A stretch of 64,000 nucleotides of DNA, from positions 434,001-498,000 of the forward strand of contig NZ_JACCCU010000003.1 in the NCBI RefSeq assembly GCF_013410875.1. Reading direction: 5' to 3'. A model generated the notes under the pieces. It had not been told where the DNA came from, did no database searches, and worked only from the letters and a program-made list of their open reading frames with translations. The DNA comes from Tunturiibacter empetritectus (GTDB lineage Bacteria; Acidobacteriota; Terriglobia; Terriglobales; Acidobacteriaceae). The translations under genes and the position numbers were made by a program. Positions 9,785-18,578 of the stretch are shown in pieces; within the stretch, counting starts at the first letter, position 1; each line of letters opens with the position of its first letter.

Positions 9785-11040
9785 GCGACGGACAGGAGGA
9801 GCGTGAAGAGCAGGAGCAAAGGCGCAAGTGGGAGAGCGAGAAGAAGGATCGCGACGACGACCTGGAGCGTGATTGGGAGCGCGTGGGAGAGCGGGAGCGG
9901 AGAGATTCGCGTGCCGCAGAGGTAGAGGCGCTGGATGCCGGGGTGAGGGCGCAGTCGGGGCAGAGGACGCGGCGGAGTTTTGTGATTGCGGCGGCAGCGG
10001 CTGCGAGCGGATATGGTTTTTATCGGTGGATCGATCGGAGTCCGGGCGACCAACTGATACCGAGGCCGCTGCGGAAGATGCTGGAGTTCAATGCCAGAGT
10101 GTCGCGTGGGGCGTTTGATGAGCGCGGGCTCGCGCCGACATATCCGGTGGCTCGATCCATGGAGCTGCGGACGAACGGCAACTATGGATTGAAGATGAAC
10201 CTGGTCCCGGAGAGCTATCGTCTGCAAATGGTGGGAGTGGAGGACGCGAAGAGGCTTCCGCAGTATGTGGAGGATGTGACGGCGTGGGAGTATCAATACG
10301 TCGCGAAGCAAGACGCTGGGCCGGTGGAGCACGATACGAAGGTCGCACCCAAAGCTGCTGCTGTTGTCGGAAATGGATCGAAAGCCAAGGCAGATCCCAA
10401 TGGCGACGCGGGCATGGGCGAAGGGCCGATGATGCAGGGTGGCGCTGCAAGCACGATGGTTGGTGGGGGCGGCGACAAGAAGAACGAAGTGAAGATGCCG
10501 CCCGCGTTTGAGGCTGCGTTTGCTGCGTTGAAGAAAGCGCAGGGGAATAAGCGGCCGCGGGGGCAGGAAGAGGCAGGCATGTCGGACAACACGCTTGATC
10601 CTGGTACGCCGGGGTTGCTGTTGACGATGGACGATGTGACGAGCCTGCCGCACCACGAGTTGGTGACGGAGTTCAAGTGCATCGAAGGATGGAGCCAGGT
10701 GGTGCACTGGGGTGGGCGCCGGTTAGCGGATTTAATTGCGAAGTATCCGCCGGAGAGGAAGCCGGATGGATCGCTGCCGAAATACGTCTATATGGAGACG
10801 CCAGATGGGGACTACTACTGTGGGTTTAGTCTGCAGGCTTGCATGCATCCGCAGAGCCTGTTGGTGACTGAGATGGCGGGGCGGCCGCTGGCGCAGTGGC
10901 ACGGAGCACCAATTCGGTTACATATGCCGATCAAGTACGGTTACAAACAGATCAAACGGATTGGGCTGATCGCATACACCGACAGACGGCCTGATGACTA
11001 CTGGACAAAGCTGGGGTATGACTGGTATGCGGGGCTTTGA
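9781..11040 (+). CDS. Sulfite-oxidase-fold molybdopterin oxidoreductase, Tat-exported
   Basis: A 419-residue protein. A highly charged ~60-residue N-terminus precedes a twin-arginine segment (RTRRSFVIAAAAAASGYGF), indicating Tat export or a membrane anchor. The molybdopterin domain occupies the last ~170 residues and carries the expected cysteine ligand in EFKCIEGWS. Between the signal and that domain is an Ala/Lys/Gly-rich stretch (about residues 180-270) that looks unstructured. It resembles YedY/MsrP-type enzymes, but the partner is a b561-type cytochrome rather than MsrQ. The substrate is uncertain; sulfoxide or sulfite chemistry is only inferred from the fold. A palindromic repeat begins 9 bases after the stop. 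Confidence 0.8.
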   Translation: MSDGQEEREEQEQRRKWESEKKDRDDDLERDWERVGERERRDSRAAEVEALDAGVRAQSGQRTRRSFVIAAAAAASGYGFYRWIDRSPGDQLIPRPLRKMLEFNARVSRGAFDERGLAPTYPVARSMELRTNGNYGLKMNLVPESYRLQMVGVEDAKRLPQYVEDVTAWEYQYVAKQDAGPVEHDTKVAPKAAAVVGNGSKAKADPNGDAGMGEGPMMQGGAASTMVGGGGDKKNEVKMPPAFEAAFAALKKAQGNKRPRGQEEAGMSDNTLDPGTPGLLLTMDDVTSLPHHELVTEFKCIEGWSQVVHWGGRRLADLIAKYPPERKPDGSLPKYVYMETPDGDYYCGFSLQACMHPQSLLVTEMAGRPLAQWHGAPIRLHMPIKYGYKQIKRIGLIAYTDRRPDDYWTKLGYDWYAGL

Positions 11041-11049
11041 ATGACTTAA

Positions 11050-11243
11050 GTCCTGCCGGACGGGCCGCCTTCGCGGCGAGCGGTCACTTCGTGACTTGTA
11101 TACCGCTTCGCGTGGTGCTCCCGTTGGTCGCAAACGGATGATGATTCCGACCAACGGGAGGGCTGATGCTGCTCACGCTGCGCAGACCGGTACACTCGTC
11201 ACGAAGTGACCGCCCCACGAGCAGTGGACCTGTCCGGCAGGAC
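11050..11243. repeat. Palindromic interspersed repeat, copy 1 (complete)
   Basis: A 194-bp element bounded by GTCCTGCCGGAC and its exact inverse. Inside are a GTCAC-TTC-GTGAC hairpin, a central 13-bp stem CTCCCGTTGGTCG/CGACCAACGGGAG (11118-11130 and 11148-11160) and the inverse hairpin GTCAC-GAA-GTGAC. It fills the gap between two convergent genes, 9 bases from one stop and 4 bases from the other. Six related copies lie in this window. Confidence 0.93.
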
Positions 11244-11247
11244 ACTG

Positions 11248-11598
11248 TCAGCTGGCGATGGTGCCTTGATGGAAGAGGAGCTGCCAGCGGTTGTCGCGAA
11301 AGATCCAGAGTGAGGAGCGATGGGAGACGGCGACTGAGGTGGTGGCACGATAGGTGGCGTGGACGACATTCTCTGCGAGCTGCGCGATGTAGAAGTGGTG
11401 GATGGTTGCGGGGCGAGCTGCGCTGGATAAGAGCACATCGATGGTCTGTTGGCGATTGAAGACGCGGCCGGAGGTGCAGAACTCCCTGTACTCGTCGGCG
11501 AAGAGTGGAATGAGGGCTCTGCGGTCAGTCTCCCGGTCAGGATGGAGGAGACGCTCTTCGAGTGCATAGAGATGGTCTTGAAGTTCGGACTTAGTCAT
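11248..11598 (-). CDS. DUF4440/NTF2-like small protein
   Basis: A 116-residue protein with the cone-shaped NTF2/SnoaL-like pattern: an N-terminal helix with LYALEERLLHP, a central strand region and a C-terminal strand FRDNRWQLLFHQGT typical of DUF4440 members. These are small soluble domains of varied function, so no reaction is claimed. The open frame extends 40 codons upstream, but the ATG at 11598 gives the family's usual length and has a GGAG 10-12 bases upstream. Its stop codon lies 4 bases from the palindromic repeat. It follows prmC on the same strand with a 61-base gap. Confidence 0.75.
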   Translation of the reverse strand: MTKSELQDHLYALEERLLHPDRETDRRALIPLFADEYREFCTSGRVFNRQQTIDVLLSSAARPATIHHFYIAQLAENVVHATYRATTSVAVSHRSSLWIFRDNRWQLLFHQGTIAS

Positions 11599-11659
11599 GG
11601 AACGAAGACTCCAATTGTTAATACGAACGACAGAGTCGAGGGTTTCATTGTGACAGATT

Positions 11660-12547
11660 TTATTGGTTCGGGTTTTTATCCGTGAGGTCGCTGGTGTTCG
11701 GCTTGCGCGCAAGGGCAACGCGCGGGATCTGCTGGAGATCGTTGAGGAAGGTGAGATCGTTCCATCCGGCTAGCAGGTGGGTGAGCGGCTGCTGCTGGCC
11801 GTGGCCAATCTCGAGCGCGAGGAGACCGGTTGGTTTGAGTGCGCTCAGCGCTTCCGGGATGAGCCGCCGGTAGAGGTCGAGGCCGGTCTCGCCTGCGAAG
11901 AGCGCGGCGGCGGGCTCATGCTCGCGAACCTGGGGGTGCAGGGTGAGGCGGTCGGATTCGGGGATATAGGGTGGGTTGCTGACAATGGCGTCGAAGGTTG
12001 CGCCGTGAGATTTGACGGCGGCGAGGAGATCGGAGGTAAGGAACTGGATCCGATCGGCTACGTTGTGGTCGTGAGCGTTCCGCTCTGCGATGGCGAGGGC
12101 ATCGAGAGATAGATCGACGGCGATGATCTCGGCCAGTGGAAGGTGGACGGCGAGTGCGATGGCGATGGCTCCCGACCCGGTGCCGATATCGACGAGCTTT
12201 ACAGGCTGATTCGCAGGGATGAGTTTGAGTACCGCTTCGACGAGATGTTCGGTCTCCGGGCGCGGGATGAGAACCGCTGGGTTGACGTGGAGACGCAGGC
12301 CGTAGAACTCCTGTTCGCCGGTGATGTACTGGATGGGCTCGAGCTGGAGGCGGCGTTTGATAGCGATTTGATAGAGCGTGTCCTGCTCGGGGGAGAGGTC
12401 ACGGTCGGGATGTGCGATGAGCGTGACGCGGGAGATCTGCAGCGTGTGGAGGAGAAGAAGTTCGGCGTCGCGGTGGGCGAGTTCGCTGAGGTGTGGGTTG
12501 GCGGCCAGCTCAGATGCGGCGTTAGTGATGGCCTGGCGGAGGATCAT
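11660..12547 (-). CDS. prmC: Peptide chain release factor N5-glutamine methyltransferase
   Basis: PrmC (HemK) methylates the glutamine of the GGQ motif of release factors RF1 and RF2, using S-adenosylmethionine in the cytoplasm. The 295-residue protein has the usual helical N-terminal domain with QYITGEQEFYG, an SAM motif VDIGTGSGAIAIALA, and the diagnostic NPPYIPESD that holds the substrate glutamine. It starts 8 bases after the secreted-protein gene ends, so the two are co-transcribed. The gene for its substrate RF1 (prfA) is on the same strand about 2.5 kb upstream, separated by unrelated genes. Confidence 0.95.
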   Translation of the reverse strand: MILRQAITNAASELAANPHLSELAHRDAELLLLHTLQISRVTLIAHPDRDLSPEQDTLYQIAIKRRLQLEPIQYITGEQEFYGLRLHVNPAVLIPRPETEHLVEAVLKLIPANQPVKLVDIGTGSGAIAIALAVHLPLAEIIAVDLSLDALAIAERNAHDHNVADRIQFLTSDLLAAVKSHGATFDAIVSNPPYIPESDRLTLHPQVREHEPAAALFAGETGLDLYRRLIPEALSALKPTGLLALEIGHGQQQPLTHLLAGWNDLTFLNDLQQIPRVALARKPNTSDLTDKNPNQ

Positions 12548-12555
12548 TCTGGCGG

Positions 12556-13371
12556 CTACCTTGGCTGCGGCTGAGCGGTGTCTGAGGTTGTGGGAAGGAT
12601 GGTTGAGCTGGCGGCGAAGCGATGGTAGTTGCTGTACTTCGCGGTGAAGCGGAAGGCATTGGTCTTCGGGGTCTCGGTCGTAAAGGCGATGACCGTGGTG
12701 GGCAGCCAGAAGGATCTTCCGTTAAGGGTGACGGGTGCGAAGTCAACGGAAGCTGTACCTCGAACTGCCTGATCTTTGCCAACGGGATTGGGGACGGTGC
12801 GCTCGATGTGCGTAACCTGCGCCGAGGCGGTGTCGATGACGAACTTGCCGGTGGTGCCAGGCTGGATGGAGACGCAGGCCGGTTGTTTCGCGGCAGATTC
12901 GCGGGCGGTGAAGGTGAAAGCTTCCGTACCAGGAGAGGCTGGGGAGGAGCGATCGGACTGGTAGTCGAAGCACTCGTGGCGATCGGCGGAGAGAAATTTT
13001 GCAAGTGCGCCGCTGAAGCCTCCGCGGAACGAGATGGGCATGTCGAGTTTCTTGCCGCTCGATGATTTGCCGTTGATCGACTTCACTTCGCGAGACTCTT
13101 CGAGGGCGCCGTCTGGCGAAGGCGATCGCGCGACGCGGAAGAGCGCTTCGACGGTGGTTTCGTGTTTGAGCTGACCGTCATGGATCTCCTGAGAGGTGAT
13201 GTGCTCGTCACAGAGAAAGCTGGGGACGGTGGACTTGTACTGCTCGGTGTTGGCTTCGATGCGGGAGAGGATCTGCTCGAGTGCGGGGTCGGGCTGCTGG
13301 GCCAGGACAGCGGCGAAGCAGCCGACAAGGCAGACGGGAGACAGGCGTGCGAGAAGTGAAGAGAGGCGCAT
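12556..13371 (-). CDS. Secreted protein of unknown function
   Basis: A 271-residue product starting with a clear signal peptide (hydrophobic LSPVCLVGCFAAVLA, then AQQPD). The rest is soluble, with three cysteines and beta-rich spacing. I do not recognise the family by motif; long secreted proteins of this appearance are common in acidobacteria. The start ATG has no strong ribosome-binding site. It is the first gene of a pair with prmC, 8 bases apart, which need not mean a shared function. Confidence 0.7.
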   Translation of the reverse strand: MRLSSLLARLSPVCLVGCFAAVLAQQPDPALEQILSRIEANTEQYKSTVPSFLCDEHITSQEIHDGQLKHETTVEALFRVARSPSPDGALEESREVKSINGKSSSGKKLDMPISFRGGFSGALAKFLSADRHECFDYQSDRSSPASPGTEAFTFTARESAAKQPACVSIQPGTTGKFVIDTASAQVTHIERTVPNPVGKDQAVRGTASVDFAPVTLNGRSFWLPTTVIAFTTETPKTNAFRFTAKYSNYHRFAASSTILPTTSDTAQPQPR

Positions 13372-13406
13372 GCGTGACTTTACGGTAGCAGAGGGGAGAT
13401 GGTTCG

Positions 13407-14261
13407 CTAGCGGGTTTCGAGGATCAGGACGTTGCCATCGGGATCGATCACGGTGAGGGTGGCTCCGTTTTTGACGGCGAAGATGCCTTCTTTGTGGAGG
13501 TGGCGCGCGGCCTTGCCCAGGTTGCTCGATTCGAGGGTGATGCGAGCATGCATGCCGGTGGTTGCAGGTATGATCTCCAACTCCTGGCCGCTCTCGCCGG
13601 GCATGTGGAGGCTCATCGGATCGTTGGCGATGGGCTTGAAGTTGAGCTGATTGATGTAGAAGTCGCGAGCCGAGGCGGGGTCTGCCATTGGGACTGACAC
13701 CGCGACCAGCTTTTCGCCGATGCGGTCTGGACCAAGATGTTTGCCCTGGTCTTCGCTGTGGAGCGAACCCGCGAGGTACTGGGTGTACTCGATGGTCTGT
13801 GGACTGGAGGTTTGCAGAGGGCCCCCCAGGATGAAGCGAAGGTTCCCAGCGGTTGTTTTAAGGATGGGAGTGGGAGTAAGGCCGTGGCTGCGGTAGTCGT
13901 CGTTGATCGCCTGCAGGTCGGCGCCTTCAAAGCATAGGCTCAGGAAGCCGGCATCGGGCTCGGTTGGGTTGGCCGCGTGGAGCTCGATGAACTGGGTGTC
14001 GTTGACCTTGAGGAAGGACTCGTAAGGGACGTTGTCTTTGCGCAGATCGAAGGCCTGTTCGAAGCCGAGCTTCTCGTAGAAGGCCACTGAGGCGGCGAGA
14101 TCGTGGACGCGAAGAGCAACGTGGGCGAAGCCGTTGAAGGGCGGTGTCCTGGTATCAGGCTGTGCGTGAAGAAGGGGTGCGAAGAGGATTAAAGCAAGAG
14201 TGAAATATCTTGCTAAAGATAGAGTCGGCCCAGAGCACCCGTTGAGGTGCTGTTTGATCAT
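13407..14261 (-). CDS. Secreted two-domain VOC (glyoxalase-like) protein
   Basis: After a signal peptide ending around LHAQPDT there are two vicinal-oxygen-chelate domains. The first begins FAHVALRVHDLAASVAFYEKLGF and the second begins KLVAVSVPMADPASARDFYINQL. The last strand ends VIDPDGNVLILETR, the typical VOC C-terminal motif. VOC proteins bind metals and small substrates; the substrate here is unknown. The ATG at 14261 is preferred over one at 14294 because AAGGA lies about 8 bases upstream and because the longer form would overlap the NYN gene. Confidence 0.8.
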   Translation of the reverse strand: MIKQHLNGCSGPTLSLARYFTLALILFAPLLHAQPDTRTPPFNGFAHVALRVHDLAASVAFYEKLGFEQAFDLRKDNVPYESFLKVNDTQFIELHAANPTEPDAGFLSLCFEGADLQAINDDYRSHGLTPTPILKTTAGNLRFILGGPLQTSSPQTIEYTQYLAGSLHSEDQGKHLGPDRIGEKLVAVSVPMADPASARDFYINQLNFKPIANDPMSLHMPGESGQELEIIPATTGMHARITLESSNLGKAARHLHKEGIFAVKNGATLTVIDPDGNVLILETR

Positions 14262-14284
14262 GCCGCGATTCCTTGGGAGATTAG

Positions 14285-14875
14285 TTACGGCCATAACACA
14301 GGACGCTTGAAATCGATATGGGAGAGTAGTTCGGGTGCGAGGCGAACCTTTGGCGGTTCAATTAAGACAGTTTGCAGGCCCGCTCGGCGGCCGTATTTGA
14401 GAGCTGGAACACAATCGGTGTCGTTCGAAACCAATACGATCCGTTCAACTGCGTGATTGGCAGCATATGCCGCAATATCCAAACCAATTCGCATATCGAC
14501 TCCTTTCTGCTCAAAATCTGGCTGAAAGTCTGCGTCGGTGAGTTGAGCCTGATTTGTTACAGGCGTGCGTTTTGGTTTGAATCCCCTGAATTTCAGCACT
14601 CCACGACGAACTGCGAAGAGATCTTTATGTGAAAGCTCATGGAGCCACGCATCGGATGACTGAAATACGTGAGGCAGACCTGAGACGGGTAGTTTTACTG
14701 TGCCCGAATACAAAGCGCAATCGTAGTAGAGGATTCGAAACAAGGATTCATCGGCTGTTTTGCAGGCTAATGCAAATCGTTCGATGTAATCGGGGTTGTA
14801 GATCCTTTTTGCTTTCTTCGCCTCAACCCTGAGAAACCCACCATCAATTAAAACAGCTACTCTTACATCGGGCAT
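14285..14875 (-). CDS. NYN-domain (PIN-like) putative ribonuclease
   Basis: A 196-residue NYN domain protein, related to LabA/Limkain N-terminal domains of the PIN-like nuclease group. The conserved acidic sites are visible: VLIDGGF at the N-terminus, KGVDMRIGLDIAAYA in the middle and VSNDTDCVPALK near the end. Such proteins are thought to cut RNA with Mg2+. Its base composition is clearly more AT-rich than neighbouring genes, suggesting acquisition by transfer. The SD GGGGGAG lies 8 bases before the ATG and only just after a terminator-like hairpin, so transcription must cross that hairpin (see the leader feature). Confidence 0.85.
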   Translation of the reverse strand: MPDVRVAVLIDGGFLRVEAKKAKRIYNPDYIERFALACKTADESLFRILYYDCALYSGTVKLPVSGLPHVFQSSDAWLHELSHKDLFAVRRGVLKFRGFKPKRTPVTNQAQLTDADFQPDFEQKGVDMRIGLDIAAYAANHAVERIVLVSNDTDCVPALKYGRRAGLQTVLIEPPKVRLAPELLSHIDFKRPVLWP

Positions 14876-14889
14876 TCAAAATGCTCCCC

Positions 14890-14917
14890 CAAAAATATAA
14901 AGCCCCCATAAGGGGGC
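14890..14917 (-). terminator. Terminator/attenuator-like hairpin in the NYN leader
   Basis: Read leftward, a 6-bp stem GCCCCC/GGGGGC with loop TTAT is followed by TTTATATTTTT, a textbook intrinsic terminator. It ends prfA transcription, but it also lies between the NYN gene's likely promoter and its ATG only 15 bases downstream. The SD run GGGGGAG could compete for the same C-rich arm. Confidence 0.75.
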
Positions 14918-14945
14918 GTATAGTGCTCGCCTACGAGCGTAACGG

Positions 14946-14974
14946 ATAACACCACTTTACTCACTCCTTATCAA
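14946..14974 (-). promoter_or_regulatory. Candidate sigma70-type promoter for the NYN gene
   Basis: On the minus strand, TTGATA (14974-14969) is separated by 17 bases from TGTTAT (14951-14946). Predicted transcripts begin near 14939 and would include a small GCTCG/CGAGC hairpin and then the terminator-like stem. Prediction by eye only. Confidence 0.45.
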
Positions 14975-15043
14975 GATAGCAATAGATGTCGAAAATCTTA
15001 TTAAGCCACCCGTCATTTGAACGGTACTAACATAAGCACGGGT

Positions 15044-16120
15044 TCAGGCAGCCTCTGCTTCGGCTTTGAGCTTTTCCGCGGTGTAGTGCGCGATGAGTGC
15101 GTCGATGGTGGGCTGAATCTGGCCTTCCATCACCATCGCGAGCTGGTGGTTGGTGAGGCCGATGCGGTGATCGGTGAGGCGGTTCTGAGGGAAGTTGTAG
15201 GTGCGGATCTTCTCGCTGCGGTCGCCGGAGCCGATCTGCTGCTTGCGATCCTTCGCCTGGAGTTGGTGGATGCGTTCGGCCTCCACTTCATAGAGGCGGG
15301 CGCGGAGGACACGCATTCCCTTCTCGCGATTCTTGATCTGCGACTTTTCGTCCTGGCAGCTGACGACGGTGTTGGTCGGCAGATGCGTGATGCGGACTGC
15401 GGAGTAGGTGGTGTTCACCGACTGTCCGCCGGGTCCGGAAGAGCAGAAGGTGTCGATGCGCAGATCCTTAGCTTCGATCTTTATGTCGACCTCTTCGGCC
15501 TCGGGCAGCACGGCGACGGTGATGGCGGAGGTGTGGACGCGGCCCTGGGTTTCGGTTGCGGGAACGCGCTGGACGCGATGGACGCCGGACTCGTACTTGA
15601 GCTGCGAGTAGACGTTTTCGCCTTCGATGATCGCCGTTACGTCCTTCAATCCATGGCCGATGCCAGACTCGGTTTGCGAGAGGATCTCAACCTTCCACTT
15701 GTGCTGCTCGGCGAAGCGCATATACATGCGGAAGACCTCTGCGACGAAGAGTGCTGCCTCGTCGCCGCCGGTGCCGGCACGTAGCTCGAGGATGACGTTC
15801 TTCTCGTCGTTAGGGTCTTTGGGGAGGAGTAGAACTTTGAGCTGCTCCTCTACAGGCTCGAGGCGCGGCTCCAGGGTGTCGAGCTCGGCCTGTGCCATCT
15901 CTTTTACCTCGGGGTCGGGGTCGGCGAGCATGGCTGTAGCCTCGGCGATGCCGTCCCGTATCTTGCGGTACTCGCGAAACTTCTCGACGGTGGGCTCCAT
16001 GTCGCGGTGCTGCTTGGCGATGCCCTGAAACTTCTTCTGGTCGTTGACCAGCGTGGGGTCGGACATCTGCCTGCCGAGGTCTTCGTAACGGGCTTCAAGT
16101 TGATCGAGGCGGTCGAACAT
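15044..16120 (-). CDS. prfA: Peptide chain release factor 1
   Basis: RF1 ends translation at UAA and UAG. The 358-residue protein has the peptidyl-hydrolysis motif [10 protein letters not shown] and the codon-recognition region [13 protein letters not shown], with the PxT-type tripeptide (PAT) of RF1 rather than the SPF of RF2. A long helical N-terminal domain precedes these. GGAG lies about 5 bases before the ATG. The GGQ glutamine is the target of the PrmC encoded downstream on the same strand. An intrinsic terminator follows. Confidence 0.97.
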   Translation of the reverse strand: MFDRLDQLEARYEDLGRQMSDPTLVNDQKKFQGIAKQHRDMEPTVEKFREYRKIRDGIAEATAMLADPDPEVKEMAQAELDTLEPRLEPVEEQLKVLLLPKDPNDEKNVILELRAGTGGDEAALFVAEVFRMYMRFAEQHKWKVEILSQTESGIGHGLKDVTAIIEGENVYSQLKYESGVHRVQRVPATETQGRVHTSAITVAVLPEAEEVDIKIEAKDLRIDTFCSSGPGGQSVNTTYSAVRITHLPTNTVVSCQDEKSQIKNREKGMRVLRARLYEVEAERIHQLQAKDRKQQIGSGDRSEKIRTYNFPQNRLTDHRIGLTNHQLAMVMEGQIQPTIDALIAHYTAEKLKAEAEAA

Positions 16121-16376
16121 GGCTACTCCATTGAGTAAAAAGGAATTAGGGGATCAGAAGGGTCGGGGTAGAGGAGAGGCGCAGCTAGGCAAAATCGTGG
16201 CGGTCGGGAGACTCGGCCACGCGGGAGAGAGACACCGAATTTGCGGCTGTGTTCATGTCTGTTTAGATGTTACTCCTTGTGCCTACGGTGCAGCCAGCCC
16301 CTTTTTGGCATCTTTACTGAGTGGAATCAGTTGATCCCAAACGGGGAATCGGGCATTCGGGGTGAGGGTTGAAGCT

Positions 16377-18434
16377 ATGGCGTTGTTTGCGGTGGTGGCG
16401 GAGCTGGCAGAGCAGTTGGCGCAGGAGGCTGGAAAGCTGAAGAAGCGCGCAGTTATGGCAGAGGCGATCGCGAAGGTGCACTCAGCAAGTCCGGAGAGTG
16501 GGTCGGAGAGCGAAGACTCAGGTTTGCTGGCGCTCTATCTTGCCGGAACGCCGTTTGCAGAGGCGGATTCGCGGAAGCTGAACGCCGGCGGGGCGTTACT
16601 CTCGAAGGCGCTGCTGGCGGTCAGTGGAGCCAGCGATCAGGCGCTGACGGCGGCGTACCGGCGGCACGGAGACATGGGTGCGGCGGCCTTTGATCTGCTG
16701 ATCGCAGCGAGAGAGGAGAATGCTCCTGAGCTGACGCTGGCCGAGGTAGCCGAAGCGTTTGCTGCGATGGCCGTGGCGAAGACGACGGCGATTCGTGCGG
16801 CTCTGGTCGAGGGTTTGCTGCGGCGGGCGACTCCGCTCGAGGCAAAGTATCTGCTGAAGCTGATGCTTGGCGATATGCGAATTGGAGTGAAGCAGAGCCT
16901 GGTGGAGGAGGCGATTGCCGCTGCGGCTGGAGCTTCTGTGGAAGCTGTACGTCGAGCGGTGATGCTCGAGGCGGATCTTGGTAGCGCCGTGCAGCGAGCC
17001 TTCTCCGGGACCCTGCCTGAGGCAAGGATGCGGCTGTTTCATCCGCTGGGATTCATGCTGGCGTCGCCGGTGGAGACGCCGGAGGAGGCGGTGGAGCGGT
17101 TCACCGAAAAGCCCGCGAAGGTGCCGGTTGTGAAGACCGGCAAGCCTCGCAAAGACAAGAAGGCAGTGACCGTAGAAGCGGCGAACGAAGTGATGGAAGA
17201 AGCTGCGGTGCCGCAAAGTTTTGATGCGAGTGCCGATGTCGACGCCGAGCAGTTTGCCGATGCTTCGCCCGAAGATGTACTTGCAAAAGGGACGCAGGCG
17301 GGCGGTAATGCGACGCTCGCAAACGCCACAGATGCCCAGGGCGTGCAGGCGTTTCTCGAAGACAAGTACGACGGGATGCGGGCGCAGATACACTGCGGAG
17401 ACTCCGGTCAGCCGGGGCGGGTGGCGATCTACTCTCGCAACAAGGAAGACGTTACCGAAAGCTTCCCAGAGCTCGAGGAGGCGTTTGCGCAGGTTCGCGC
17501 CGACCCGGATGCAGATGCGAGTGAAGGTTCCCTGATCCCGTACTCTCTGATATTCGACGGGGAGATTCTGGGATGGGACTTCGAACAGGCGCGTGCTCTC
17601 CCGTTCGCCGTGCTGGGGCAGAGGATTGGGCGTAAGCGAGTTTCGAACGAGTGGCGCCAGCAGGTGCCGGTCATCTTTATGGCCTTCGACCTGATGTGCG
17701 CCGATGGCGAACTGCTGCTGGAGCTGCCGTTACGGGAGCGGCGCAATCGGCTGGAGGCGGTGGTGGAGCGACTGGTAGAGCGCGTGGCCTCTCCGCTGGT
17801 GGTGGACGAGCGGGCGCGTGATTCGCAGGCGGTGTTGTTTGCAGGCGAGCAGAGCGCTGGATTGGAGAGGCTGATGATCTCGCCGTCGCGGCTGGTGGAG
17901 TCTGCGGAAGATATTGACCGGGCTTACGCCGATGCACGAGCGCGAGCGAATGAGGGTGTGATGCTGAAGGCCGCGGAGTCAATCTATCAGCCGGGTCGGC
18001 GGGGGCTGGCGTGGGTAAAGCTGAAGCGCGAGTTGGCGACGCTGGACGTGGTGGTGACGGGCGCGGAGTTTGGGCATGGGCGGCGCGCAGGCATCTTGAG
18101 CGACTATACGTTCGCGGTGCGCGGCGATGCGGGCGAGCTACTCAACGTCGGCAAAGCCTACTCGGGCCTGACGGACGTCGAGATCGGCGAGATGAGCGCG
18201 TGGATGATGGAGCACACTCTCGAAGACCAGGGGCACTTTCGCACGGTGGAACCGCTGATGGTGCTGGAGGTAGCGTTCAACAACATTATGCGCAGCGGCC
18301 GTCACGCGAGCGGGTTTGCGCTTCGTTTTCCGCGCATCCTGAAGATCCGGACGGACAAGCCTGTGGCCGAGATTGATACCGTCTCGCGGGTGGAAGAGGT
18401 GTATCAGTCTCAGGTCGACAAACCGGTGGAATGA
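16377..18434 (+). CDS. ATP-dependent DNA ligase (archaeal/LigB-like type)
   Basis: A 685-residue nick-sealing ligase. An N-terminal helical DNA-binding domain contains LMLGDMRIGVKQSLVEEA. The adenylation motif EDKYDGMRAQIH places the AMP-accepting lysine near residue 330. Further ligase motifs follow: LIFDGEILGW, VPVIFMAFDLM, EGVMLKA and LAWVKLKRE. Between the helical domain and the catalytic core is a ~75-residue acidic, alanine-rich linker (about residues 240-315) that looks disordered and is unusual in length. The ATG at 16377 is preferred to an in-frame GTG at 16362 because GAGGG lies about 8 bases before it. It probably acts in repair beside the essential NAD-dependent ligase encoded elsewhere (inference). 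Confidence 0.92.
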   Translation: MALFAVVAELAEQLAQEAGKLKKRAVMAEAIAKVHSASPESGSESEDSGLLALYLAGTPFAEADSRKLNAGGALLSKALLAVSGASDQALTAAYRRHGDMGAAAFDLLIAAREENAPELTLAEVAEAFAAMAVAKTTAIRAALVEGLLRRATPLEAKYLLKLMLGDMRIGVKQSLVEEAIAAAAGASVEAVRRAVMLEADLGSAVQRAFSGTLPEARMRLFHPLGFMLASPVETPEEAVERFTEKPAKVPVVKTGKPRKDKKAVTVEAANEVMEEAAVPQSFDASADVDAEQFADASPEDVLAKGTQAGGNATLANATDAQGVQAFLEDKYDGMRAQIHCGDSGQPGRVAIYSRNKEDVTESFPELEEAFAQVRADPDADASEGSLIPYSLIFDGEILGWDFEQARALPFAVLGQRIGRKRVSNEWRQQVPVIFMAFDLMCADGELLLELPLRERRNRLEAVVERLVERVASPLVVDERARDSQAVLFAGEQSAGLERLMISPSRLVESAEDIDRAYADARARANEGVMLKAAESIYQPGRRGLAWVKLKRELATLDVVVTGAEFGHGRRAGILSDYTFAVRGDAGELLNVGKAYSGLTDVEIGEMSAWMMEHTLEDQGHFRTVEPLMVLEVAFNNIMRSGRHASGFALRFPRILKIRTDKPVAEIDTVSRVEEVYQSQVDKPVE

Positions 18435-18443
18435 CCCGAACGC

Positions 18444-18482
18444 TGTCCGGTAGGACTGCAGCGAGGAAGCCTTCGGGCTCGC
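18444..18482 (+). terminator. Weak terminator and possible repeat remnant after the ligase gene
   Basis: GTCCGGTAGGAC differs by one base from the terminal sequence of the palindromic repeat family. It is followed by a hairpin with GCGAG/CTCGC arms and an inner GAAG/CTTC pairing. There is no proper T-run, so termination is uncertain. Confidence 0.35.
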
Positions 18483-18578
18483 CGAGTTTAACCGACAGAA
18501 CCTTGTATTTCTTGATTGCTATGGCTCCCTCTGGCTGCTAAAGTCCGTTCCACAGCCACCTAGTTCGTCGGGGAGACG

